Translations under genes and position numbers: made by a program
Shown here: positions 25,172 to 37,587 of the stretch, one piece after another
Layout of the letters: each line of letters starts with the position of its first letter
Numbering within the stretch: position 1 is the stretch's first letter
Notes under the pieces: model-generated
The model's input: only the letters and a program-made list of their open reading frames with translations
Told to the model about the DNA's origin: nothing
Databases searched by the model: none
Source: Pratylenchus scribneri
Taxonomy: Eukaryota > Nematoda > Chromadorea > Rhabditida > Pratylenchidae
Assembly (NCBI GenBank): GCA_030063045.1
Contig: JAQSEB010000020.1
Location: 1,426,001-1,490,000 of the forward strand
Direction: 5' to 3'
DNA length: 64,000 nucleotides

Positions 25172-27508
25172 TCAACTGATAAATGAGCCGAATGTCCTAT
25201 TCATTTGAATTTTTGTTCCACCATTGAATGGGCTGTGTCCGACCATTCTCTCTTGTTTTGGGAAAGGGGGCTGGCAAGAATCAATGGAATGCCGTTGTTG
25301 ATTTGAAGAACAATTATTGTCAATTCGTTTAAACTGAAATTTATTTGAAATTAAAAATAATATAAAAAATTTACCTTTGTGAAAAAAAGGATGTAAGGTT
25401 CCATGTGATCGAGCCAAGAAAATTGAACACATTTTCTCTGAAATGGTTAATTATTAAATAATTTAATATTTTGTTAAAATACATCAGAGTCGTCGAATTG
25501 GTAAAATTGGTTGTCAAAGCCACGCATTGCGCAAATATAATGACCAAAATTGATGCCACCGCCAATGTGCTCAATTAGGCCCTGCAATCTATAGGAAACA
25601 TCCTCATTCTTGAATGAATATTGGCCGAGAGAAATATGCGCCTAAAATGTTAAATTATATCGGATTTAATTATTATTTTGGAAAATTTACCTTAATTTTG
25701 ACCGTTGTTCGATTTTTTCCGCCAAATTGGTTGAACCTCTTCAATTGAATGATCAGAACTGAAGGAGAGCTGAGCAAATGAGTCCGGCGAGTGGCTGTTC
25801 GCTTTGTTTGGCATTTTGAGCAATGAAAATTTTGTAATTGTTCCGGCTTGAAAAAATCGTTGATCAGTTCGGCGAGGGAAACCGGCGAATTCCGGTTGTT
25901 CAAGCCCAAATTCAATTCTCGAATTCTTTCGTAGTTGGTGTGAGGATGGCGACAAACATTGCAAATAACTGAAATTAAAAATAATTTAAATGGTTTCAAA
26001 CCATTATTTAAACCTTCATTTCTCAAATTTCCACCAAAAATTTGCTCAATTGGAGTGGCCGGAATTCCACCATCCACTTTTAGCCCATTTGGTTTTGGCA
26101 AGTTTGGTTCCAATGCACTTAAAAGAAGTGTTAACATTTCGTGGGCGTCCTCTTGGCAACTTTGTCGATGTGCAGGAAATATTCCTATATAAATAATGAA
26201 TTAAATTGAGTTTAAATTAAAACAAACTTTTCAAATGCTGTTCAATCCAATACGGTCGAAATGGATTGTTCGATTGAACGGCTTTTTGTATGTGCTGCTT
26301 CAAATCACAATGAAAACATTTGTAATTTTGGTTGGTATAATTTGTGCACATTCGATTTTCTTGATTTCCTTCCACGACCATCCTGGCAATTTGTGGAATA
26401 TGAACAATTGATTGCAAAACGCTGTTCAAGAAGCAATTGTTCAGCGGATTGTACAGCCCAATGCCACATCTCTTGCCATACTGAACAAAATTTAATGTTT
26501 TTTTTAAATGTTTTAAACTAACCACGAGGTTGCAGCCCTCCCAATTGGAAAAAATCATTGCCCGATTAACTCTTGGATATTGGCTTTCCTCTTCGCCTCT
26601 CTCCGAAAGGAATCTTTTCCGTGGAACATTTCGGTTATTGTTTGTCGCAGGCAACGAAGTTGATGGGATGGGCGGCGATACGCCATTCTCAATTGGTTTC
26701 AGCCTGAGAATTGTATTTTAATTTATATTAAATATAAAAATTAAACCTCATATTTTGTTGTTTGACATTGTAATTTTCCTCTCTTTCATTGTCATTAATA
26801 CGACCATCATTCCCATTCATGCCTTTTGAATAGCCATTCTGAATTGGTCTCTCCATTCCCTTGGATGATGATGAGCTGGGTAAGAGCGTGTCAACTTCAT
26901 ATTTAGTTTGCTTTTTAATTTCTGCCTTGACACTTTCGGATTTAGTCGTTTGCAACAATTTTTGTCGCACCTCTTGTGGTTCTGAAATAAATATTTTAAA
27001 TTATTTAATCAATGAATTTATTAATTAACCAGGCACACTCGTGAGTTCTTCCGTAATGGAATTTGGTGTGGCCGTTGATGATGAACTGGTCGCCGTGTAA
27101 GGTGATCGACTGCTGTTGGACTGATCAATGTCTTGCCTGATGAAATCTTCTTCCTCGAGATAAATTGTGTCAGCAGTTGATTGTACATGTTCTTCGATGG
27201 TGAGTTCGCCGGCAGCAACAAATTTAATCTCGCGTTTGAATGTTTTCTTCGATCTTTTAACTGCATCACCGTTGGCTGCATCAGCATTTTTTTGGTTTAA
27301 TGTCACAGTTCGAGGAAGAAAGAGCCTGAGTGGATTGGGTGAACTCTGAAAATGGTAATGTTATTGCATATTTAAATTTAAAGATTACGAAGTCCGGTGT
27401 TATGTCAGGTTTGGGCTGAATTGCAAATTTCTGCTTCTGCTGATTGGGCTTAATTCCCAATTCTTTCCTTCTTTTCTGGATATTTGCTGCTGATGTAGAA
27501 ATAGGCAT
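25172..27508 (-). CDS. Ubiquitin-specific protease, USP36/USP42-like
   Basis: A cysteine protease that removes ubiquitin from substrates. The N-terminal region from ATG 27508 is long, charged and Ser/Thr-rich (KKTFKREIKFVAAGEL, LLPSSSSSKGMERP), likely disordered. The catalytic domain begins YGKRCGIGLYNPLNNCFLNS, the Cys box with the active cysteine in NNCF, where the family usual is GNTCF. It continues RQSCQEDAHEMLTLLLSAL (QEDAHE), a zinc ribbon (CNVCRHP...CSKCQTKR), VLIIQLKRFN, and the His box IGGGINFGHYICAMRGFD with QFYQFDDSD, closing PYILFFTK. A 52-residue tail (FKRIDNNCSSNQQRH...MNRTFGSFIS) follows the domain. The Cys, His and Asp residues of the triad are all in place, so it should be active. 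The resemblance to USP36/42 is by memory only. Confidence 0.88.
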
Positions 27509-27861
27509 GTATCTTATTAATATTTATATCTTAATTTTTGGTTTGAGTTTGTGTTGACTTACATTCATAATCTCGTGAAATTCCAACAAAATCAACAATT
27601 TTTGATCGTGAAGTTTCGATAAAATAATTTAATAAAAATTCAACAAGATTTCTAAAAGTTTGATTTATCAATCAATACTTTGGCATTTTTTGGTTTACAA
27701 TTTACATAAATAATTTTTTTAAATACCATCCAAAACTTTAGGTTAGGTGTGTGTGCTTTGTGCTCAAATGATTTTTTTAATCATCTTAAACAGCAACAAA
27801 ATAACATGGAATGTTAGCAAATTTCAAAAACAAAACAATTATTTTATTGAATTTTTCTGCG

Positions 27862-27899
27862 GCATGCAAGTGCAAGTTGCACTGCAGCAACTTGCATGC
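27862..27899. repeat. Nested palindrome / hairpin
   Basis: Outer arms GCATGCAAGT (27862-27871) and ACTTGCATGC (27890-27899) are perfect inverted complements. Inside, GCAAGTTGC (27872-27880) pairs with GCAACTTGC (27887-27895) around a 6-nt loop, an alternative stem. Confidence 0.6.
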
Positions 27900-29917
27900 A
27901 ATTAAAGGTTCATTGTTCAACAAAAACAATCAATCAATTCAATCCAATTCCAATCCAAATTGCAAACAAAAAAACCTGCTGCTGAGCTGATAAAGAAATA
28001 ATTGGGACAAATTTTCATTTTCACCAATATATAAACATAATGCAAATAAAAATGCGAATGACCCTTTATTTAAAAATTCAGTTGAACTACTGTACCGAAA
28101 AAATTAAAAACGAGTAAATATCAACATTTCGTGTCCAAAATATTTTTATTTTCCATTGCTTTATGCTTGCTAGACGATTTTCTTTTTGAAATAAGCCATT
28201 TAACTTTAAAACAGTCGGATTTATCCATTCTGCCACCATTCAAAGGAGCAATTTAAGCAAATGTGCAAACAAATTAGCAAAAAAAAATTAGTTCGGCCAG
28301 AATATTGGCATCTTCCTCTTTATTAAAGATGGGACGGACAACCGCAGTAATCCTCAGATCGACTTGTTGCTTCGTTTTTTTCCTTCTCCTCCCGAAACAC
28401 ATACAAATTCATTTCCAGAGTTGTACCCCTAATTTTAAGTGCATTTGCTTAAAGGGTTGTATGTGCTTCTTTAAAATGGCCGAAAACTCATTTTTCCCTT
28501 TCCCAGGGCACTCGACGTCAAGAGTCCGAAGAATCGAAGAGGGGAACAGTCGGCTAACCACTTTCCAATCTCTTTCCATTATTATGTTTGATCGATTGGA
28601 AGTTCCTCCCATCTTCCCCATTATTACTTTTGGCCAGCTTTTTTATCGGCCTCATCCAACCAGTAAAACCAACCACCACATCACCGCCAATTACGCCCAC
28701 CTTTCCTCCATTCCCTTTTTTACCAATTTCAATGTTTTTTTATGGTCTGCTGCAGGGCGAATTATTTAAAAAAATATTTTGATAAAAATAAATCCTCTTT
28801 AATTTCTCTCGATCGAACTGCTCTTCTGATAAATTTGAGAAAGCCAAATCCACTTCTAAAATAAAAATCCTTCCACCAATTTTTATTTCCCATCCAATTT
28901 CACTTGGCATAAATGAATTTTTTCCCTTCAAGCGTCTCCCCCTCCGTTCCCACCCCCAAAAATTGTCCCAATACCGCCTCTCCATTTTCCACAATTCTTT
29001 TTGGCCAAAAAGAAGACTCCTCATTCCTTCTTCATCCAATTGTGTTTGTGCCGCCTGCGAATAAGAATGGATTGGGGGGAAAGAAGGAGCCCCCTCCTTC
29101 AACCCTGTTGTGCCGAAATGGAGGGAAGAATTAGATTGGCGTAACGGTCTTAACTCTCGAATGGTGTGTGTTGTGTAGATGTTGACGACGAATTTGGGTT
29201 GAGGAAAATGTGGAAAGGAGGAAGGGAAGGGGCATTGACTTTTTCCGAATTTTTATTAGCCGCCGCGCCCATTCAAATAAGGAGTCCGTCCATTTTTGAA
29301 GTGGACCACTGCCATTGCTATTGCAGTCAAGCAGCCCTATAGTGCCAAAAAAACCCGAAACCGGCTGGAGGAAGGGTTGTCTCTGCTAGCGTAATGTGTG
29401 GTACCAGCAGGGCCATATTTTGTTGGTTCTTTCCCAAGGTCAACCACATCAGTCGCTTCACATAGGTTATTCCTTCATTCAAGTTCACCTTTTGTCAACA
29501 AACCCATTATTAGCCTTCTATTTAAATGTTCAACTCAGATAGGAATTATTGATCTATGATTTTTAATCCGGCTGGCCCTATTTTCGATCGAATTTTTTGA
29601 ATCTATTCCTATAAACCATTTGCCCATTTTTCTCCCAAATCCCCCCCCCCCCTTTCCGTATTTTCATATTCCAACAAATTATGCCATTACAAATTCACCT
29701 GTTTCCTTCCACCAAATATACCAAATTTTCCCACAAATTGGTTTATTTTTATTAATTCATATTGAATGGGATATGGTCGTAAATATCTATGAGTAAATCT
29801 GATAATGCCCCCGGCAATTTTTAAATATTTCTTCCTTATAAAAGACCTTAGGTGGAATTGAAAGCAAAAAACGTCATTCCAAAATGAAAATACGAAATAC
29901 CTTCTCCTCCTTGAATT

Positions 29918-29945
29918 CACACACGCACACACACACACACACACA
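29918..29945. repeat. CA dinucleotide microsatellite
   Basis: A run of about 14 CA units with one interruption (CACACACG followed by CACACA...), in the gene-poor region. Confidence 0.8.
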
Positions 29946-32011
29946 TCCTCTCCTCTCTTTCTTCCATTTAAAAACATTCATCTCCCTTCCGCCAATGAGA
30001 CGTACGGCCTCCGGGGCTGGGAGAGTTTTTTCGAGACACCCCAAAGGGCAGCAGGTTGGAGACGAGCGGCCGTATTTTAAAGAGGAATTACAAAAAGTGA
30101 AGTGGGACATCCCAAAGTCCTCCTATTTAGATTCAGTTAGAGCAACTCTTGCAGCTGTCGCCACCCTCAAATTTACGAGATAGACAAAGTAGCGACGACT
30201 GCCCAATAACGCGGGATAGGGAAGTGGATTCAGTGGTGGTTGTACTAGAACCAAAAAATGAAGCAATTCTCGGGTTGGAATGAAGAAAAGGCCGTCTCTC
30301 TCTCTAAATTCTCGAATGAGGACAGAGAATTCAAGAGTGGCGATATATGCGTCCGACTGGCATGGAATTGGCAGCTGTGGCAGAAAACTACACCGTCGGC
30401 CCAGCAACCACACCGACTTTCCTCTATCCACACTTTCAACCAATCCAATTGCGCTGCCTCTATTCTTCCTCCCATGGGCCAAGCAAGACTGGGGATTACC
30501 CCGAGAAATACCAAGGAGGAACCTCTCGGTTGCCTCCAATGCTTCTTCTCTCCCATATCTTCCCGGCTTTTCATTCACTTCCCAACCACCACAGACGTCT
30601 GGAACGTCACAACCACTGTGGTAGTAGGAGAGGGCATCCTTCCCTCCCTGTGAGAAAATTAGGTGTCCTCCTCTTGTGCAGCTCTCCGAATTCTTTTACC
30701 ACACAACTGTTGTTCAGAGAGAAATGAAAAATTCGGGACGGATACCGACGACATCTCTGGCTGAGCCTTTATTGATGGATGCGAACCAAAACCTCTTTTT
30801 AGTTACCATACAATTGAACCTCATTTTTGAACCCCCGCTGGCCAAATTTATTTATATCCCTTTTTCGCCGTCCCGACTCCCGACTGCCAACAAAATTGAT
30901 TGTTTTTGTCCAAGGTCCAAAAAGTAGTGTTTCTTCTTGTCTATCGCAATTTCCCGATTTAATCTTTTTCACCTTTTTTCCAATTCGTTTCCATTGCTAC
31001 TCTGGAGGTAACAAAAAAGTCACCAAATCCATCCATTCCTCCAATTTTCAATCATTTCCGCCAAAATAAAAAGGGAAAAAGATTGATGGCTCCCTCTGGA
31101 ACAGGTTCCTCTTTATTCCATTCTATTTTTATGGCTCATCCCCGAGGCCCGCGCCAGTCACCCCCCGCCCTTTGCTTTCAATTTGCGCAATAAATATGAA
31201 ATTCGAAAAATTCCCTGTCTTAAAACAATCAATGTACATTTTTAATCCAACAAAAATAACGGACTGTTATTTATATTATATCACATATTTATTCATTTTT
31301 TTATTTTTATTGACATTATTAAATTAATCGATAAATTTACTACGGTATATTAAATTTTTCGACGCGAATGTAAATTAATTAATTATTTTCCTTTTACAAA
31401 TTCTAGCCTTCGCCTTATATTCATTCTCATTCAAAGATTCAACAATCATTATTGAGAAAGCCGAAGCAGTTTCCAATCAAAATAACAACGTGGATTGGAC
31501 ATTTTATTGTAATAAATAGCAGCAGATAGTTTTATTAGCAATCACAACACAGACAACAACTATCAAATCCATCCAAATTTATTTGGTAAAAAATAAAATT
31601 TATAATAGAATAGCTTTTCACGTTTTTAAATCATTTTCTTTTATCCATCCATATCCATTTTTTATATGACCAGTGACGAGTGACCCTGACAATTTTATTC
31701 GCCAAATCGAAATTAAAATCTCATCATTTCATTTATATAAAAGATCAAAGATCACCGATTCCGATATATTATACATAATTGTTAGATAACCGCTCATTTT
31801 TGCTCTTTTCTGATATTTGGAAAATTTACCAAAAATCAAGAACATAGTATACCGAAAATAGTTTTTAAGAAACATGATTCATAATTTAGGAAGTGATTGA
31901 TAATAAATAATTTTCATAAACTCTGCTTTGTTTAATTATTAATTTATAAATAAAATTTCAGCTTTTTGTCTAGCCAAGTGAGCTCTTTATCATAATTTGA
32001 GCAATTGCGAT

Positions 32012-33225
32012 ATGAAAAAAGGAGACAATGGTGGGAAATTTGCGGAGGAGAATAATGCGGTAAATAAATTGATAAACTTCCTCATCATTATATTGATTTT
32101 ATTTTTTTAGTTAATGGCAAATGGTAGAACTAAACCTGCAGAGAAAACTTCCATTGCGACTTTCATATACAACAAACGTGAAGGAAAATTCCTTGGGCGG
32201 ACAGGAAAATCATGGGCTCAAATTATTGTTTTCTACATTATTTTCTACATTTGCCTCGCAGCTTTCTGGATGGCATGCCTTGCTATCTTCCTAAAAACAA
32301 TTGACCCAGCAACGCCCAGATATTACGGAAAGGACACAATAATTGGAGACAGTCCAGGTTTTATTAAAATCAAAATATATTTATAAAAAAATATAAAAAA
32401 GGAGTCGGATATCAACCATGGCTGAAAGACGATCCGGAGTCGACATTGATAAAATTCAACAAAGATGACAGTTCAACCTATGCACATTATATTGAAGCCA
32501 TCGACAACTATTTGGCCAAATACAACAACAAAACTCATACTCGCATATGCAATGGAAAGGAAAAGAATTTGGACTTCATCAAAAATGGAAAAGCAGAAGG
32601 CGGTGCAGAGGTTTTTTACATTTTTTTAAATTTCTTAAAATGCTGTTTGCAAAGGCTTGTCAATTCAACTTATCTACATTCGTTACAAAAGGATGCGGAA
32701 ATGATACGGACTACGGGTTCAAGGAAGGCAAACCATGCATAATATTGTCGCTGAATCGCTTAATTGGATGGGTCCCAAAACCATTCGAGGATGAGGCCAT
32801 TCCCGATGTCGTCCGTACTCGTTATGACAAAGAATCCATAGCTTTCTATTGCAATGGAACGGTATGAGAACAATTTTGCGTAATTAGATTTGTAATTTTT
32901 TTGTTTAGAGCGATGCTGACAATGAAGTGATTGGGGAGATCCAGTACATCCCTGAACATGGAATCGATGGTCGTTTCTATCCATACGCAGTTATGGACAA
33001 TTATCATCAACCAATTGTATTAATAAAATTCCTAATCAATATTAAACCAAATATTTTAAGGCAATGGTCAAATTCAGGAATCTTAAACCGAATCGACTTG
33101 TCATGATTGAATGTAGTGCCTTCGCCGCGAACATCGAACAGGATGTGGAAAGCCGTTCTGGGATGGTCACTTTCGAACTGTTGATGCAGCAAAAAGCGCC
33201 AAGCAGAAAAACAACAAACTCATGA
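32012..33225 (+). CDS. Na+/K+-ATPase beta subunit
   Basis: The beta subunit is a type II glycoprotein needed for folding and surface delivery of the sodium pump. Start ATG 32012 gives [18 protein letters not shown], then [20 protein letters not shown], a single membrane helix ([24 protein letters not shown]) and a large ectodomain. Family landmarks are [69 protein letters not shown] and the closing [24 protein letters not shown] and [10 protein letters not shown]. Paired cysteines of the ectodomain and N-glycosylation sequons (NKT, NLS, NDT) are present. It ends at TGA 33225. Introns are short. A polypyrimidine-AG site (ATTTCAG near 31971) lies about 40 bp upstream of the ATG. Confidence 0.95.
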
Positions 33226-34260
33226 GAAGAGCATCTCGCCAATATTCTCCACCGCAGTCTCCTAAATACCACCCCAACTAGCTATATAGAAAATTATTTC
33301 ACTCCATTATCACTCCATCATTTATTTTGTTTTTTTTTGTGATTCGAGTATATGAATGTATCCCATCCAATTTCACTCCCTATATATGCCCTATCCACCC
33401 CCCAACCAATGAACGATGAACCACATCCATTTTCGTCTACATCATTTTTGTTTTTCTTTCCTCAAGTTTTATCCATTTATTGACTTAATATAATTTTCTA
33501 ATAAATAAATAATTATTTTGAATTTATTATTCAAATATCCACCGTTAAAACATTCTAAATTTACCTATTCCCCGATTTCGTGCTAATTTTAAATCAATTC
33601 TTGTCCAATTTACAAATCTACTTTATTGAATAGGATCAATTTCCTCTGCCAAAACATGCTAATTTCATAGTTTAAAATGCAAAACCATCCCATCTTTCCT
33701 CACTTCACTATAATTTCATCGATTCACTGGTTGCAAATTTTTCGGAAAATAATCAAAAAGTAAATTGACAACGGAATCTAATCCAAGGCATCATTGGCTC
33801 TACTCACATAAAATCAGTTCCTCTCTGGAACATCATGCTCAAAGGACATTCCTTTCATTTCATTTCCCTTCTTCTTAATAATAGTCTCGTTCTAACTTCT
33901 AATAAGGTTTTCTTCTACTCATTTTATCCGCTATTTATTTTTAATTAATAGATCATTTTTTAAACCCAAAAGTAGTTGATCTTTTGACTCAATAAATAAT
34001 CAATATTTTAATTGAAAAACAATTTAATTTTTTTTTTTATCAATTGTATATCCAAATTATAATCTCCACCCGAATATAAAATTTTTCAATTATTTCTTTC
34101 CCGAAAATTTTTGTTGAATTTAATTTTTTTGACTTCAATAAATTTGTAGTTTTTTTTAAAAATTTTTTCCAATTATTGGTCTTAATTTCCAATTAATTTA
34201 AGGTAGATTCATTTTGGAGCAAAATTAATACCTTTTATTTTGTTAGAGATTTACAAAAAT
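33226..34260. other. Intergenic / 3' flank, no gene seen
   Basis: About 1 kb of AT-rich DNA with several AATAAA sequences soon after the ATPase beta stop (for example near 33501). I see no exon. Confidence 0.4.
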
Positions 34261-34837
34261 ATGTCATTGTATAAGGAAGATGTTTACGAAACTGAAGATC
34301 CACCATTGCCAGACCCAATTGACACTGAGGAACAATTTGAGAATAAAGAAGTTCAAAAAGTTCATATTGATTTGCAAGGAGCCAGAAGACGATTTGATAA
34401 TTGCATTTTGGAATCAGGGAGCGCAGGTTTAATAAGTGAAGATTTTATATCAAATTTAATTTATTTATAAATAGATTTTTCGGATTCTGTTGCCACAATG
34501 CGCTTGAAAAGAGGATATAAAGCCAGTGAAATATTTGAGACAGAAACGATTGAGGAGGAAACATTTGAGCAGAAATATGAACGAATTTGTGCCGAAGTAA
34601 AGCAGCTTATCGCCGAATCGGAAATGGTTTGATTATAGATTGTTTTGATAAAATAAAAATATGGTTTTAGAGGCAAATGGACTCAACAAAAGTTACCAAA
34701 ACTGAGATATTGGCATTAAATGACCTGCTAAAATCGATTGCTTCAGCGAAAAATGACGGCAAAGAGGTGGAAGATAAACAGGTTTGAATGGGCAAAGGGA
34801 ATAGGAATTATATTTTATTTATTTTAAGGAAAATTGA
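34261..34837 (+). CDS. Short dynamitin-like protein (dynactin subunit 2)
   Basis: Dynamitin is a dynactin shoulder subunit that links the dynein motor adaptor to its cargo arm. Three introns join four exons from ATG 34261 to TGA 34837. The N-terminus MSLYKEDVYETEDPPLPDP is the hallmark dynamitin start (DVYET), followed by a QGARRRFDNC block, DFSDSVATMRLKRGY (family DFSD...GY), then a coiled-coil-like stretch EEETFEQKYERICAEVKQL. The last exon, behind a TTTTAAG acceptor, adds only Glu-Asn before the stop, so the protein is about 145 residues where the family has 330-400. No further coiled-coil exons are seen in the following 560 bp. Alternative splicing or a truncated gene is possible. Confidence 0.66.
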
Positions 34838-35398
34838 ATCTGAAACAAGCCGACCCAATAATTGCTATAATCTCTTTATTGACAAGAATAATGCCTGAAA
34901 ATATGAAAGAGCAATGTTTTTGATATAAATAAATGTTAATTATTTAGTCACTGTTATTTATTTATGAATAAATGATTTGCTTTAAAATTCAATTTATTTA
35001 TACTTTGCTTTGGGTTACGATTTTTTGGAAATGGGTGGCTTGCCACTAAATGAATCAAATAGTTAAATTTCTGTTCTACTAGTCTTGGTTTTAGGAAGGA
35101 TAACAATCTAATAGAACCGTAATTCACTGGTATAAAAAATGTTATTTTCGAACAATTAGAATTTCCCCAACTCCAATTAAAATGTAATGTGAATATATAT
35201 TTTCCTATTTAATATGGAAAATGCAAAATCACCACAATCAATCAATCAAATAGTCCAATAATAATCCCCATCCCCCATGTAAATTAAAAAAAAAAAACAA
35301 TTGTTTTAAAAACATTTTTATTTTATCCAAAAATAACAATGAAAAAAGAAGTTAAATTTCAACAGCAGAAGAGATCGTTTAAATAAATTAATTGTAGG
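34838..35398. other. Intergenic between convergent dynamitin and RUVBL2 genes
   Basis: 560 bp of AT-rich DNA in which both 3' ends must lie. No exon continuing the dynamitin coiled coil is visible. Confidence 0.4.

Positions 35399-37587
<2,189 letters not shown>

Larger units (their letters stand above)
27509..32011. other. 4.5-kb gene-poor region
   Basis: Between the divergent USP (-) and Na+/K+-ATPase beta (+) genes. I find no exon with family similarity. Several long overlapping frames at 28305-28769 and 30123-30727 lie on both strands at once, in locally GC-richer sequence, and are probably chance. Visible features are a strong hairpin at 27862-27899, a 12-C run near 29641 and a CA microsatellite at 29918-29945. 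It may hold distal regulatory DNA or non-coding RNA, but nothing shows that directly. Confidence 0.4.

Noticed and set aside
28305..28769. 154-codon plus-strand frame
   Set aside because: Low-complexity, no ATG-led domain, no partner exons.
30123..30727. Overlapping long frames on both strands (151 codons minus; 131, 114 and 126 codons plus)
   Set aside because: All frames open together in locally GC-richer sequence, without family similarity or consistent splice sites.
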